Notes: generated by a model from the letters alone, not told the origin. A stretch of DNA of 64,000 nt from Patiria miniata (GCF_015706575.1 NW_024037058.1:4767754-4831753); one strand, 5' to 3'; counted from the stretch's first letter, positions 9,885 through 21,768 are shown. A program made the numbers and translations.

Positions 9885-11529
9885 TACGATGTAATATTTT
9901 TAATATTTTCCTCAGCAGAAACAGCTGGTAGTCAGAGTGCCATGCAATTAATATTTGTTATGACTAACTTAAGCACATAAACCTGTCTGGCACTCAAAGG
10001 ACATACTAAAAAAAACTTTCTTTGGTAGGGCAAGTTACATTTCAATCACAAGATACAATACTGCTCCCCTAAAATGGGTACACTGCAAAACAATGATGAG
10101 CCTGAACCCTCCAGTAGCCTCGAAGTGGCCATTTCATCCACCTTGCTGAATGATATATTCTGTGGTCGATCAGACATATATTTAGATACTTAACTAAAGG
10201 GTGACATTGCAATATTTTGTATGTGCAATGTCGGATTATAGTTACATATATTAAGGGATTAATTTTGGGATGGGGTCTAGATAAATTTGTGAGGCTTATA
10301 TACATATATATAAATACATGTGTTGTACATCAAGCAAACAGAGAAAATGTTTGTATTTGTGATAATTATATAATTACTTGAACCATTGTGGTTACAGAAG
10401 ATTTGGTGTCCATTGTGACTTTGCAGATTTTCTAAGCAAACGAGTTGTAGATAACAGTGTAATATTTATGAACCTTGAAATGTGATGAGTGTTTGGTATT
10501 GAAACTTACCCTTGTATATATGCAGTATAGAAATGCTGATGTGGCTGGTTACCACCACGAATCACAAAATGTGTTCAGAATAGTGACAAGTTGTGGTCAC
10601 TCTGTTCGAAAAAAAAATTCATTGCTGCTGAACAGTGGAATGGTTTAAAAGGCAGTCTTGTAGAGTTATTCGCTTTTAGAAAGTTGAAAGGAAGCTCTTT
10701 TATAGCGAGGTTCTGCAGTTGTATTCTCTTTTTTTGTTGGTTTTACTTGTTACTTAACAAAATGAATTTAATAGTAGAATGGATTTTAATTTGTAAACGT
10801 TATTGTCAGATCGAATTTTCAAACTAATGTCAGCAGTTTGTTAATCATAACTGAAGAAATTCGGACTTCTGGAAATTAGAAATTTCCTAAAATAATGATC
10901 TTCTGAAATTGAATACAGTTTCTGTAACTGAGATGATATGATTTATTAAAAAAGGTCTGTTTGTTAAGGAAATTGTCAGAAAATGTTTTTCAAACCAGGG
11001 TTCTGAATTATGATTGAGAAACTTCAGAACATTGCTTTGTGATATGAACTTTCCCAAATTACAAAACTTCTAAAATTGAATAGCATTTTCTGTATTTGTA
11101 GATGAGCTTCGCCCTATATGCCTGGCCGTATGTGCAGTTACCAAGGGATGCTGTAGCATGCATTTGCGTTTGTAATGTTGAGAAAATTTGCACAGTGATA
11201 AGATGAAGCCTTTTGTGTAAATTTGAAACACTTTTGTGGTATTCAGGGGTCTCCGTAATCAGAGTGCACCGTACCATCCCCAAATGCAGCTTTTAATTTG
11301 TAAACCATGTATGCAGTATACTTTATACACAATGTGGACTTCCAGTTTTTGAGTACAGCCTTGCTGCATTATGATCAAGGGGTAAAAAAATTTGGGGGGG
11401 GGGGGGTGTTTTCAATCAATTAGATTTGGCTGCTCAAATATCCTTTAGCCATAATTGCAAGTGACCACCTTCTTTTGTTTGGGATTACTTTCTAATCCAT
11501 TTTAAAGAACTGAGTGAATTGACTGAATT
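9885..11529. other. Intergenic, largely unannotatable
   Basis: AT-rich sequence. A weak, old direct duplication may link about 10855-10940 with 11020-11105 (both carry CTTCTRAAATTGAATA and end near TGTAGATGA/ACTGAGATGA). A poly-G run lies at about 11392-11406. No gene is recognised. Confidence 0.35.
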
Positions 11530-11597
11530 AAGCAGGAATCGAAGTTGCAACGGCAAGCGTACAATACTGTTGCTCTACCAGCTGAGCTTCCCAGCCA
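11530..11597 (-). repeat. tRNA-derived SINE head or tRNA pseudogene
   Basis: On the minus strand the sequence starts GGCTGGGAAGCTCAGCTGGT, has an A-box (AGCTCAGCTGG) and D-arm TAGAGCA, and about 35 bases later a B-box-like ACTTCGATTCC. The 3' acceptor strand does not pair with GGCTGGG, so it is not a functional tRNA. It is probably the head of an old SINE, whose body cannot be delimited. Confidence 0.6.
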
Positions 11598-11957
11598 TGT
11601 GTTGACTATCCCCGCCCTCTTGTTTTCGTTTTTGTTTTGTTATACATGTTATACTCAAAGTACTAGCAAGAATTAAGACGGAAAACTGAAAACTGAATTG
11701 ACTTGAATTGAATCCACTGGCACATTGGCGCGTGAGTTATTGCGCAACATCCCCATTCAATGCACCCTGGAAAGTCAGGTAAAAGAAATGATAACAATTG
11801 TCATTAAAACTAGGGAGTGTCGTTCGTTTTATGTGTTATCTGACTTGATCTCAGTTTTATTTAGGCCTACTTGTCATTCTTGCAAGTGTAAACAATATAT
11901 AGGTTGGTACTACCAAGTTCGACGCAATTTTATCCAGGTACAAGACCTAATTTTATA
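11598..11957. other. Intergenic, nothing recognised
   Basis: Contains only short AATTGAATTGA-like runs near 11690-11715. No feature is supported. Confidence 0.35.
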
Positions 11958-12175
11958 CACTGTAAAAAAAAAACGGTTCAAAAACACATTTTAGGCAATG
12001 TTATTTACCCGAAATTGGTATGAAATTGCTCGACATTGGTATTATTTTTTTCTTATTGTTGGTTTATTCGGGTAGAAATGTACCAACTATTGGGGAAAAA
12101 ATTGCCCAAGAGTGTAGGCATGTGTCGACCAACACTGGTCTACATACCAACTTATTTGCTCAACCTTTTTGAGTG
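11958..12175. mobile_element. Tc1/mariner-like MITE
   Basis: The left end is CACTGTAAAAAAAAAACGGTT and the right end AACCTTTTTGAGTG, imperfect inverted repeats. TA dinucleotides flank it at 11956-11957 and 12176-12177. The interior repeats 'GGTAT...AAATTG' motifs. No ORF of note is present. Confidence 0.6.
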
Positions 12176-12177
12176 TA

Positions 12178-13333
12178 TAGAAGTTCATAATGTGCTGTTC
12201 ATGGCCCAATTTTATGCAGGTGATAAGCACTAAACCTTGGTAAAGACAAAAGCTTAATTAGTAAAAAATGGTCACCAGCCAAAATGACATGCATTGTGTA
12301 TTGCGTCTGACTGGTTTTCAACACTGTGTTTGCTTTGTGCATGTATTCGCTAAGTAATTTTTTCAGCTTAGCTCTGTAGAATTGGGCCGATATTTTAATT
12401 TCCATATTTTAATAGTGAGGATTTGCGGTATGAACACCAGAAGATGTGTGGCTCTGAAATTTGTGAAACTCGACGTTCCGATCAGTTTGCTCTGATCGTC
12501 TTCAGGAGAAAGCCGGATAGAGTGATGGCACTTATAGGGCTGGATGATTTCCAAATTTGTTAACCTTAGAGTAGCATTTGCTGTATCACAACGTTGTCTT
12601 TAATTTTAAAACTATTGCCCAAAATTTCATAAATTCAGTGTTTTACGAATCCTGGGCACAACTCGAGTTATAATGAACATGTACAAAAGTGGAAGGGGTA
12701 ATATAAAGGTTACTTAGGGGATCCAAAAGTCAAAATGAAAATTATAGTCGATGATGATGTGACAAACTTCTGAAGCAGTTTTTATGCACGAGATAAACAA
12801 TCGGGTAATATCAATATATTGCTCTATTTATACATTAACAAATTTTCAGCTATAAATCCCTGGAGTTTATGAGACCCATTTCAGTCAGCATACTGAGCAT
12901 GCAAACACTACTTCAGCCCAAACTTCAACATTACTGCCCGTAGTACATTATAGGTGGTCTTATATGTTTCATTGGGTAACACAGTGAAAAAGGGTTATTG
13001 TTGTACATGTAAAAAAAAAAGAGGTTTGAGTCGACGTTATAAAAACTTGTGATAAGTAAGTATAGATATTCTAACAACCTCTAAAAGTGCCCGGAAAGTA
13101 AATTAAAGCCAAGTATTCAATTTGTTTGATTTGGTGCTTTGGGCTGTAAAAACCAGTGGAAGTGGATCATGTGTTTTGTTTTGGGGTTTTTTTTCTCGGG
13201 TTCTTCACTTTCAGCATATCTGAAATGTCATAGAATTTATGCATAATTTATTCACAGTTTTGTTTGGGTAAAAGGAGCAGTTGGTGCAATGCACAAGATT
13301 TTTTTATAAATGCCCGAAACTTTTCCAGCTGAG
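12178..13333. other. Intergenic, mostly unannotatable
   Basis: 12476-12515 has GATCAGTTTGCTCTGATC followed by GTCTTCAGGAG, a motif I recall as recurring in invertebrate retroelement remnants, but it is too short to classify. The remainder shows nothing recognisable. Confidence 0.35.
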
Positions 13334-13606
13334 ATTTATTTATTTATTTATTTCTTATTTTAACTGGGTAGCCCATTCAGTGGAATCCACTGATCTCCCA
13401 TGGGTCCCAGTAAAGAGAAGACAATGTGAAGAAATTACAGTTTTAGAGGTGGGAGGAAAAGCCCAGAAGAGTATTATGAGGAAAACCCATGGAATCAGGT
13501 AGGGACTGAAAACCCAATCCACATATTGACCCAGGCGGGATTCGAACCCGGGTCACAGCGATGGAAGGCGAGGAAAGTACCGCTACGCCAACCTGAACCC
13601 CCCCCC
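13334..13606 (-). mobile_element. tRNA-derived SINE
   Basis: Read on the minus strand. The tRNA-like head carries an A-box TGGCGTAGCGGT (13579-13590) and a perfect B-box GGTTCGAATCC (13538-13548), with spacing suitable for RNA polymerase III. A roughly 190-bp body follows, then a tail of AATA/AAAT repeats (13334-13352). The element is bounded at its 5' side by a poly-C run on the plus strand. SINEs of this design depend on a LINE for movement. The family name is not known to me. Confidence 0.85.
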
Positions 13607-14833
13607 CCGATATTTTTTTTTAAAAAGTTAAACTTTTATGGCATATACAAAGTTCATCACAGTTTAGTCAATTCTAATTTTTGTTTTTGCTAATGCACAT
13701 AATGCATTCAGTTTTTTTATGTTAGGTGTAGTGGGTAAACTTGTTGCCCAAAAAGAAATCACTTGCCTAATTAAGTATCAATCATAAACTGTGGCATACA
13801 TTTTTTATTAAAATTTACATTCGTTTAATGATTTTCAGGTGAGATTGCTTTATCTATAATTTATTTGTTTTGGAAAAAATCACCAGTATTATAAAATACA
13901 TCGATAGGAAGAAGCATCGAAGTTGCCCAACACTTGCCGAAACATCTCTTTGAATAATTGCCCTTTTTGTGTTTAAAATATACTTTGTTTTGCTGCCTCT
14001 ATTGAATAAATTTTCTTGAAACCTGAAAAAAAAAACACAAGCATGATGTTCACTAATTTTTTGGCGAGTGTGTTTTGATTCGTTGTTTAAGGTAAGCTTA
14101 TGCACAACCACAAACTACCCCACCCGGGCCCTATAAACATCGATCAAGCTGGACAATTCTGTGTGTAATCCTTGACCTCATTGGGTTATTACGTTGACAG
14201 AAGTGACAAACCAAGGAACTGTACGGGTGGTAAAGTATGTTGACTTGAAGTTCGAAAGATAAAAATGGCAATTTGTTTATATACTTTATGACTTTGACTG
14301 GCCTAGTGGTGCACGCACGTCAGATAACCTCGATTTTCACAATGTGGCTGTGTTTACACACAGCAGACCCAAAGCAGTTTTTATCGAGAAAATCTTTGGA
14401 CGACTCTGTTTTTCCTTGAAGTTTGTGAAGACCCAGGACTACGAAGACCCAGGACTTCAGGTACTGGCGGCACGCAACGCCTCGTAAACATGTGAAGGGG
14501 CAACCAGGTGTTACCTTAAAGTGACGTCAGATCATCTGGGTGGTTGAGGTTGCCACAACCGAACTTTTTGTCCACTAAATATGTACCGTGATATAGAAGG
14601 TTTTTTTTAAGTTCTGATTTAGTGCTAAACCCTCCCTGTACGAGGTGTAACCGTTTTAGTGGCAAGTTTAACTCAATGTAACTTAGTTTCAAACTGCGGA
14701 ACACGAGATAAAATACTCGGGGCACAAGATACCTACCAGTTGTGGTTTAGGTTTCCTGAAATTTTTTCAGGACAGCACGGATTACTTCTTTAACTATTTG
14801 GGTTTAAGGTAATTATATAGGTTATCGTGGTTA
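13607..14833. other. Intergenic, nothing recognised
   Basis: AT-rich. A two-copy repeat (GAAGACCCAGGACT) lies near 14427-14457. No gene or transposon ends were recognised. Confidence 0.35.
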
Positions 14834-15191
14834 GGCCCCCCAAAAAAGTCTCCGGTTTCTGGTATGGAGCTTGCCCAAAAAGTGGTGCGGCGACGCGGCT
14901 TTTTTTTTACCTGATTTTTTTGCTTCAAATGTCGGCTGATGACTGCAAATGGTGCCCGACTAAACTTAGTGCAAATATATGGGAGTCCAGAGAGGCCACA
15001 TAAAGCTTATTCTCGACCATAACCCAATCTAAAAACATTATTGTGCAGCAGCAGGATTCCAGTCAAACCAGTGAGTTTGGCGGTTTTGAGACATCATCTT
15101 TCATTGTAAAAAAAACTTTTTCATTTTGCCGACGGGCATGGCTACGGCGACGCGCGCGCATACCAGAAACCGGAGACTTTTTTTTTTGGCC
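14834..15191. mobile_element. Family F Harbinger-like MITE, copy F1
   Basis: The element starts GGCC followed by an A-run and GTCTCCGGTTTCTGGTATG. It ends with the inverted CATACCAGAAACCGGAGAC, a T-run and GGCC. TTA flanks both sides (14831-14833 and 15192-15194), the 3-bp target duplication typical of PIF/Harbinger elements. The GC-rich subterminal GGCGACGCGGC and GGCGACGCGCGCGC stretches are conserved in copy F2. Confidence 0.85.
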
Positions 15192-15323
15192 TTATGTAAA
15201 TGATTTTATCCATGGAAGTAGGGTAATTTTGTCTTCCATAAAATGACACCTGGACTACAACAATGCGAGCGTATATCTTACATCACCGGCCCGAATTCAA
15301 AGTCTGCTTTATGTAAACCTTAA

Positions 15324-15779
15324 TTAAAGGGACATTCAAATTGAATTTGACACTCAAACTATCCTACATTTTTATCAAAATCCAGCAGATGCCCCTAAAA
15401 TAGAGGTGAGATAATTTTAAAGCGCCATGCTATTTCATGACACAAGGGTGGGATGTCACCTTAGGCGTGCACTTTCATTTTTTATGTGGTCAAATGTTTG
15501 CTTTAAGATTCAGCAAAAGTCCGCAAAATGTAAAGTAGGCTTAATTCAAACAAAACACCGATTGTAGTGGCATAGTTTGTATTAAAGTTTAAGTATAAAA
15601 CCAAACTCGATCTTACCATGGAGGAATATAAGAACAGATCATCCATGATCCTCGTTAGAATTAGTGCGATCCGTTGTGAAAGCTCCAGGGGCGCCCTTTC
15701 TAAAGTTACAGTAAGAAAACCGTTGTTTACAAAAGCGTAGATATTTGATATAACTGATCCAATCGAATTGCCCCTTTAA
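15324..15779. mobile_element. TTAA-type MITE (family I) upstream of a candidate first exon
   Basis: The left end TTAAAGGGACATTCAAATTG and right end CGAATTGCCCCTTTAA are inverted matches bounded by TTAA. Only one copy was seen in the window. It contains a TATAAAA at 15594-15600 in the plus orientation, about 345 bp before the ATG at 15944. That could be a coincidence. Confidence 0.7.
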
Positions 15780-15943
15780 CTTTCATAGCCTGTAAAATCA
15801 ACAGATCAGGGTCAAAGTTTGTATTTGGACTGAAGAAAACCTGGATCGGTGTCGGTTAAGCTCCATAGTTCCATTGTTCCTGTAGATGCAGCTGAGAGTC
15901 TGACAGTCTGACACAAGGTGACAAGATATTATTTCAATTCAAC

Positions 15944-16077
15944 ATGGCACCGCAGGAAAAGGATGCCGAGGCCGCCTCGGAAATTATGGATGATTCGATG
16001 CAACAACTTGGAACCAGCAACGAAGGATACCGCTGCGACGGTGGTGAAGACAAGGGAAAAGCTCAGGAGAGCAATGG
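15944..16077 (+). CDS. Candidate alternative first coding exon of the SLC6 gene
   Basis: The ATG at 15944 sits in a good context (AACATGG) and opens 44 codons plus two bases, ending at AATGG/GTAAGT, a perfect splice donor at 16078. The frame reads into a stop (TAA) immediately past the donor, as expected for a true exon. The predicted peptide is hydrophilic and acidic (starts M-A-P-Q-E-K-D, contains E-A-A-S-E and G-E-D-K-G-K), fitting a cytosolic N-terminus. The phase is 2, and a strong acceptor with matching phase exists at 24485-24486 inside the next exon. Joining them would give G then D-V-K-F-T in the SLC6 frame. Alternatively it could belong to an unrelated gene. Local GC content is raised relative to its flanks. 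It is not itself recognisable by homology. Confidence 0.5.
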
Positions 16078-16980
16078 GTAAGTTGCAAGCCTATCTGTTT
16101 GTGAACTTGAGACTTGAGTGCATATGTCAGGCAGTATGAGAACATCACATCCAATGATCCAGTCATCTTTAGACGTCAAGTCTAGCTATAGATCGATTAA
16201 CACACAAGAAAAGTTAACAAACAAGACCAGGCAAGCCTAGAGTAAAGCTGGTCCTGAGCGTAAAAAAATATTGTCCAATAGGCCTATGAATTATTGTTTC
16301 GGAATTGCTCTTCACTGGAACTGGGAAATCGTTAAAATTCATGCATAAAGGTGTACACACGGGACCAGATTTGGCCCATTACGGAGGTAACCCGATCAGC
16401 AAAATCTCATGCACTTGGGCTATCAAACAAAATACACAGCAAGACGAAGAATTAAAAGACAAAGAAGGTGTTTGCCAATCATGGAGCTATAGAATCTGTT
16501 TGGACGACCTATAGTGGTGGATCAAGGATTTTAAAGGGGGGGGGGGTCGCCGAGGTGTTACATTATTAAAGGCCCTAAAGTTCAGGATTTTCAAAAGAGG
16601 GTTAAAGGCATATATACATATAGGATTTAATTTTCATTTATTGTATTCGTTTACAATAATAACACCACTCAAAATCCAAAGAAGTACGTTCACAACCTAA
16701 CCTGTTGAAGTTTCAGCTCAGTGGATATTACACTTTTCGAGAAAACGAAATGCAATTTCGTGAACGCGGATAAGTCATTATGGACCAATTGTTGGAAATC
16801 ACCTAGGCCTACATTTTCTTGATTTCTTGTTAATGACAACAATTTCACGGTGTGTTTACAACAAGTACGTTAAATCCAAGTGGGCCTAAGCTTGAATATA
16901 ATAATTCGGTATAGGTTTCTAAAACTTACTTTTGGGGACTAACGAGATCGCTGGGAATGCAGGCACCAATGCCCCAACTA
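16078..16980. other. Intronic or intergenic sequence with a family-B-like fragment
   Basis: 16602-16790 resembles family B (a TTAAAGGCATA start, ACTCAAAATCCAAAG, CCTGTTGAAGTTTCAGCTCA) but no right end was found. A poly-G run lies near 16537-16546. The rest is not recognised. Confidence 0.45.
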
Positions 16981-17444
16981 CACTCAACCAAAAAAGAAAG
17001 TTCCCCCTTAATATTTCTTTGTATAACTCAAAAACTACTGGGCACCTCTTGCTCAAATTACGACTGATCAGTACAGAAATTCCTTAGCAATCCAGCCATA
17101 CTCTTTGTTTGGCCCAAAACAGTGATAATGTGCACACAATTATGCAATTTATGACATGGTACCCCCCCCCCCCATTTTTTTGCACTTTTGTATAGGCCTA
17201 CCTGCAAAGTGGGTGTAAACCGCAACATGCACGTATACAAAAGTGCAACTGTTTTCGGTACCATTGTCATACATTGCATACATTCGTACACATTATCATT
17301 GTATTGGGCCAAACAAAGAGTATGGTTGGATTGCTAAGGAATTTCTGTACTGATTAGTTGTTATTTGAGCGAGAGGTGCTCAGTAGTTTTTGAGTAAGAC
17401 AAAAAAATATTGGAAGGGGAACTTTCTTTTTTTGGTTGAATGTG
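16981..17444. mobile_element. Long foldback element with TA flanks
   Basis: Two arms of roughly 150-190 bp are inverted copies: the left begins CACTCAACCAAAAAAGAAAG, and the right ends CTTTTTTTGGTTGAATGTG. Long matches such as TAGCAATCCAGCCATACTC and its complement lie within the arms. TA flanks both ends (16979-16980 and 17445-17446). The centre carries a poly-C tract (17163-17173). The arms are diverged. Confidence 0.85.
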
Positions 17445-17446
17445 TA

Positions 17447-17804
17447 TAAGCAACGATTCGAAATTTGGCAATGTAACTTTGTGGAATCGTTTTAAACTGG
17501 GTATATTTAATACTTCAAGTAACTAGTATGTCTTTGGTTGCAGATAACTCCAGGGAAAAGCACTTTCATTTAATTTAACAATGGAATGTAAATATGGTAC
17601 CTTGGATCCGTACCGAAATACAATCTGCTGCAAAGCCTACAAGAAGATCACGGATGCATGCGGTCGGCGTTCCATGACACCATGGGATTTTTTAAGCTCT
17701 GGCAACTAGAGCTTCTACAAGTCACTCGGGTCGGTTAGTCGGTCGGTCGGTCCCCCCCCCCCCCACCCCCACCAAAAAAAAGATAACCAAAAACGAGCCC
17801 CTAA
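17447..17804. other. Intronic or intergenic sequence
   Basis: GGTCGGTTAGTCGGTCGG-type simple repeats and poly-C runs at about 17725-17770. Otherwise unremarkable. Confidence 0.4.
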
Positions 17805-18195
17805 GGCCAACAAAAAAAAGTCTCCGGTTTCTGGTATGGAGCTTGCCCAAAAAGTGGTGCGGCGACGCGGCTTTTTTTTTTTTTTTTTACCCGACTTTTT
17901 TGCTTCAAATGCCGTGTGATGACTGCAAATGGTGCCCGACTAAACTTAGTACAAATTAATAGGCCTATATGGGATTGGGAGTCCAGAGAGGCCACATAAA
18001 GCTTATTCTCGACCATAACTCCATCTAAAAACATGTTAAAATTGTGCAGCTGCAGCAGGATTCCAGTCAAACCAGTGAGTTTGGCGGTTTTGAGACATCA
18101 TCTTTCATTGAAAAAAAAACTTTTTCATTTTGCCGACGCGCATGGCTACAGCGACGCGCGCGCATACCAGAAACCGGAGACTTTTTTTTTGGGCC
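17805..18195. mobile_element. Family F Harbinger-like MITE, copy F2
   Basis: Same ends as F1 (GGCC, poly-A, GTCTCCGGTTTCTGGTATG and the inverted end). TAA flanks both sides (17802-17804 and 18196-18198). It is longer than F1 through an extended poly-T run and small insertions. The interior is otherwise nearly identical to F1. Confidence 0.85.
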
Positions 18196-19933
18196 TAACT
18201 CACCCATAAGTACCAAATTGTAACTGTCACAAAAAAAGCAAACTAAATACATTAAATATTTGACAAAACTTGTTTGTAACAATTCGTGACATTGTTTTGA
18301 CATTTTTTTGAATAGAGGCAAGAAAATGTATGGCAATGTGGTAGTCACGTGGTTTTCTTTTGTGCGCTACGAACTTGGGAAGTCAAGGGGCTTCCATACA
18401 CCTGTCACTTATACATCACCCCTGCCTCTGGCCTTGTGTCATTTTAGGAGACTCAGTGAATAGAAGTGAGGATACAGTCGCATTATGAAGGTCACTATTA
18501 TTTTGCATTGTGACTTTCAACAAAATGGGAAATTCTTATTTCAATTGACAATCACGACCAAGTGAGTAATTGTATGCAAGACAGCCAGAGCTTATCATGC
18601 AGTCGCACTTTTTTTTGTTTGCTTATACAACATGCAATGAATAGGCTAGTCGTCATGCAACGGACACCTACTGCGTGCGTGCAACTCGGCCCTATTAGCC
18701 CGTGATCTTTTGAACCAAGTCGCCTGATTTTAGCGATACGTTATCTCGATATCCAATGACTTGGCAAAATGTGACGGGAATTCGGAATACAAACCCACAG
18801 CATGTTACTTGCATAAGTGGTTGTGTTTTTGAAGTGCCAGTCGTCATCGTATTTTGGTCTGGCTGGAGCTATTTTGGCTGCCAAGCTGACAAATTTCCTA
18901 ATTTAAACAAAGTTTTGCAGAGCTAACAAAAAAAGATATACCAAAATACCTATAGTTGTTTTGTTGCGCATGTTAAGCGTTCATTTTATTGTAGAAGCAT
19001 TTTGTCACATTCTATCCGAAGGATCTTTTGGGCAGCTTTTCGCCACGACGCATTACAGTAACACGAAATCTGATCCCGTACTGAGTCTCCATACGCAATT
19101 TTTTTTTTCACACATATCAGGTAAAGTTAGACCTACCACGGATCATAGCTCCAATTGCAAAATGAGCGCAAATTAAGGGGCCCATTTTCCGGATTTCGCA
19201 GAACTTGCAGTAGCTCGCAGCCCTGTTCACGGCTTCTACCCTTCTATTATTATTATTAATATTTTTGCAATGCCTTAATTAAGTTCATTGCCAACAAAAT
19301 GTTCTGATATCAGACAAAAAAGTGAGGGCATACAAATCGTGATTTGGCCGGCGAAGGCAAGTTAATTTTGGGCCTATTTATTTAACTGCACCTTTGGGGA
19401 ACCAACCACTTCGAAGCACGCTTTCTACGGTTTTAAGTTCGCCCAGGACTGACGTTTGAATTCAATCGCTCGTCTACTTAGACACGTCGATTGAGACCAC
19501 TGACGGATTTGGGGGCGGGGGCCGCCAGCCCTTATATTAAGCCGCCAAAAGTCCCCCCCCCCCCTCGCCTTATGCGTTGAAACAGCCCCCTCCCGAGAAC
19601 CCTTTACCCATTCTCATTTCTATACCGACGTCGGTACTGTAACGCGGTCCTTCTCGGATTCTTCTCTAATTTTTGGGCCAAAAGCGAAACCAATCAGACT
19701 TCAAAACCATTGCTAGTAGAACAACAACTTTATTCTACTGTTCACAACTTTCTTCTCAACTTTTCTGAACAAACTCTAACTCCGAACTACATGCACGCAC
19801 GCCTACTTTCATTTGCCACTAAAGCCGGAGGCTAGATCTAACGTTGTGATCGAAGAATCGGGATCCCACAAGCGAATTCAAATTGTCTTCTATACATAGC
19901 ATGTGTACGGTCTGCCCGAAAGTGGTCGAGGCT
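18196..19933. other. Intronic or intergenic sequence, nothing recognised
   Basis: Contains an (ATT)n tract near 19240-19260 and poly-C near 19552-19564. GC content rises after about 19700. No gene could be supported. Confidence 0.35.
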
Positions 19934-20195
19934 CCCGCAAACCAAACATCCCGGTTTCCAGTCTTTGGTTAGCCTTGACCAAGGCTATCAGCTTGTTCCC
20001 ATACGAGCCTGTTCCCGCTACCGCACACCGCGCGCCCCGCGACACAATCACTAGTTGTACTATACCGTTAGCCTCAACGACCCTTGCGTGTGCTTTGTGT
20101 GCATGTACGTACGTCCCACACACACTTCCGCAAACAGCCGTACAATAAGTCGAAGCGCAAGATAGCCTTGACGCAACCGTGGCGAATTCCTTATG
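19934..20195 (+). repeat. Inverted duplication, left arm
   Basis: This ~260-bp segment is repeated in inverse orientation at 21769-21990. Shared blocks include TAGCCTTGACCAAGGCTA, CTTCCGCAAACAGCCGTAC/GTACGGCTGTTTGCGGAAG-like and GATAGCCTTGACGCAACCGT. Apparent ORFs here on both strands are compositional, with no recognised domain. Confidence 0.8.
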
Positions 20196-20751
20196 TGTTT
20201 CTTTATAGTTTCGACCGAAATCGGCCGAAAATTTCTGATGCGCATATATTACACGATATCCAATCAAAGCCCGTAAACTTTGACCCGCGACATACATATT
20301 CATGACCGCAAATTATAGTATACACCACGTACATGTATGTTCACTCAAACCATGGTATGTCCAGGTATTTCAATCCCATTTTAAACCATTTCTCCAGTTT
20401 TATTACAAACAAATGAAACATGCCGCTATATGAGTGAACAATTGTTCAAAATGATACTATTTCCAATGTATTGCGAATTGGACAGTTCAAGACAGTCCGC
20501 CGACGTTTTGTCGGTGCAACAGCGTACATTATCACGCCGCTACCTGCCCGTGCTATTCTGACAGCGAATGTAGGGAACAGGTCAACCGACCCAGGTCAAA
20601 TCATACCCATTTAATCGAATGCAGGTTAACTCGTATCTATAAGCACCCGTATGAATTAACTGCAAGAAACGAGCTATTGACTTTGGGATGGAAATATACG
20701 AAACTGTCAGGTACATGGTGAAAAAAAAACTCTCCCTGAATTCGTACCATG

Positions 20752-21215
20752 TGCAAATTACATCTCATACGTACGACACATGTATTTTAACGCGTACGTA
20801 TGAATCGTATATGTCGTACCTACGACATACGTACGACATGTAAGTCGTAGATGTAAATCGCACGAGATACAAGTCGTTCTCACAAGATATGTTGTATGTA
20901 CGACATAATCGACAAACAAGTCAAACATACGAGCATAGCTCCATGATACGAGTTACAATTCATATTTTGTACACACGAGATATTAAGTCGTACTTATATA
21001 CGACTTTGTCGTATGCGACATATATCGTACCCTGTCGACTCGACTTATGCACGACATATATGTCGTACCGGCACCTGTCGACATTATGTCATATGTTTGA
21101 TATGTCATACTCTGTCGACATATATGTCGTACCCTGTCGATGATATTAGTCGTACCCTGTCGAAATATGTCGTACCCTGTCGATATATTAGTCGTACATA
21201 TGACATATAACTTAT
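20752..21215. repeat. TCGTAC-rich degenerate palindromic repeat
   Basis: Dozens of TCGTAC/GTACGA motifs occur over 460 bp. The second half becomes a degenerate tandem repeat of GTCGTACCCTGTCGA separated by CATATAT-like spacers (at about 21024, 21126, 21150, 21171). It is much richer in CpG than the surrounding AT-rich DNA. Confidence 0.8.
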
Positions 21216-21768
21216 AAGTTGTTCATACAAGTTAAAATCAGTCTTACAGAATAAGTTTGCTGAAGGAGAGCTATTTTTTTCCCATATCCCCTTGACAGCT
21301 TAGAAGAAATACCCCCCCCCCCCCAAAAAAAAGTCAGCGGTAGATATACTCAATAGTGTGAGCGCTTTTTTTGCCGCTGAACGTGAAAGCGCAGCGTGTC
21401 TTACTGCATGGCGCCAGCCGGGCCGGTGCCTACAGTGGACGGCCCCAACGTGGCCTCTGTGCATGGTGACATCGTTTTGGACGGCGTGCGGTTTTGTACC
21501 GTTTGCCATTTTTTTGAAGGTCTAATTTTTCATCCTTTTCATTTCATTTTCGATCCAAACTATGTGTAACTTTATAAATATTATTCTACTATTATTTAAG
21601 ATTTTAAGGGGGTGTTTTACAATAATTATTGTTTCCACAGCTCCGTCTGGTTTATAAACCTTTGGTCGTATTATACAATGCAATAAATATTCATTTTTTT
21701 GTCAGCCGTTATCCAATGAGAGAAGACTATTTACCATAGCGCGTACTAATTATCATATTCGGCAGACA
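21216..21768. other. Spacer between TCGTAC repeat and right duplication arm
   Basis: Poly-C at about 21311-21324, then GC-moderate sequence (21360-21510) with no recognised coding family, then AT-rich sequence. Confidence 0.35.

Noticed and set aside
12476..12515. GATCAG..CTGATC hairpin with GTCTTCAGGAG
   Set aside because: Suggestive of a known invertebrate repeat motif, but no element boundaries or coding remnant are visible.
15594..15600. TATAAAA as a core promoter
   Set aside because: It is inside a transposon and 345 bp from the candidate ATG. Without 5' end data it is too weak to annotate as a promoter.
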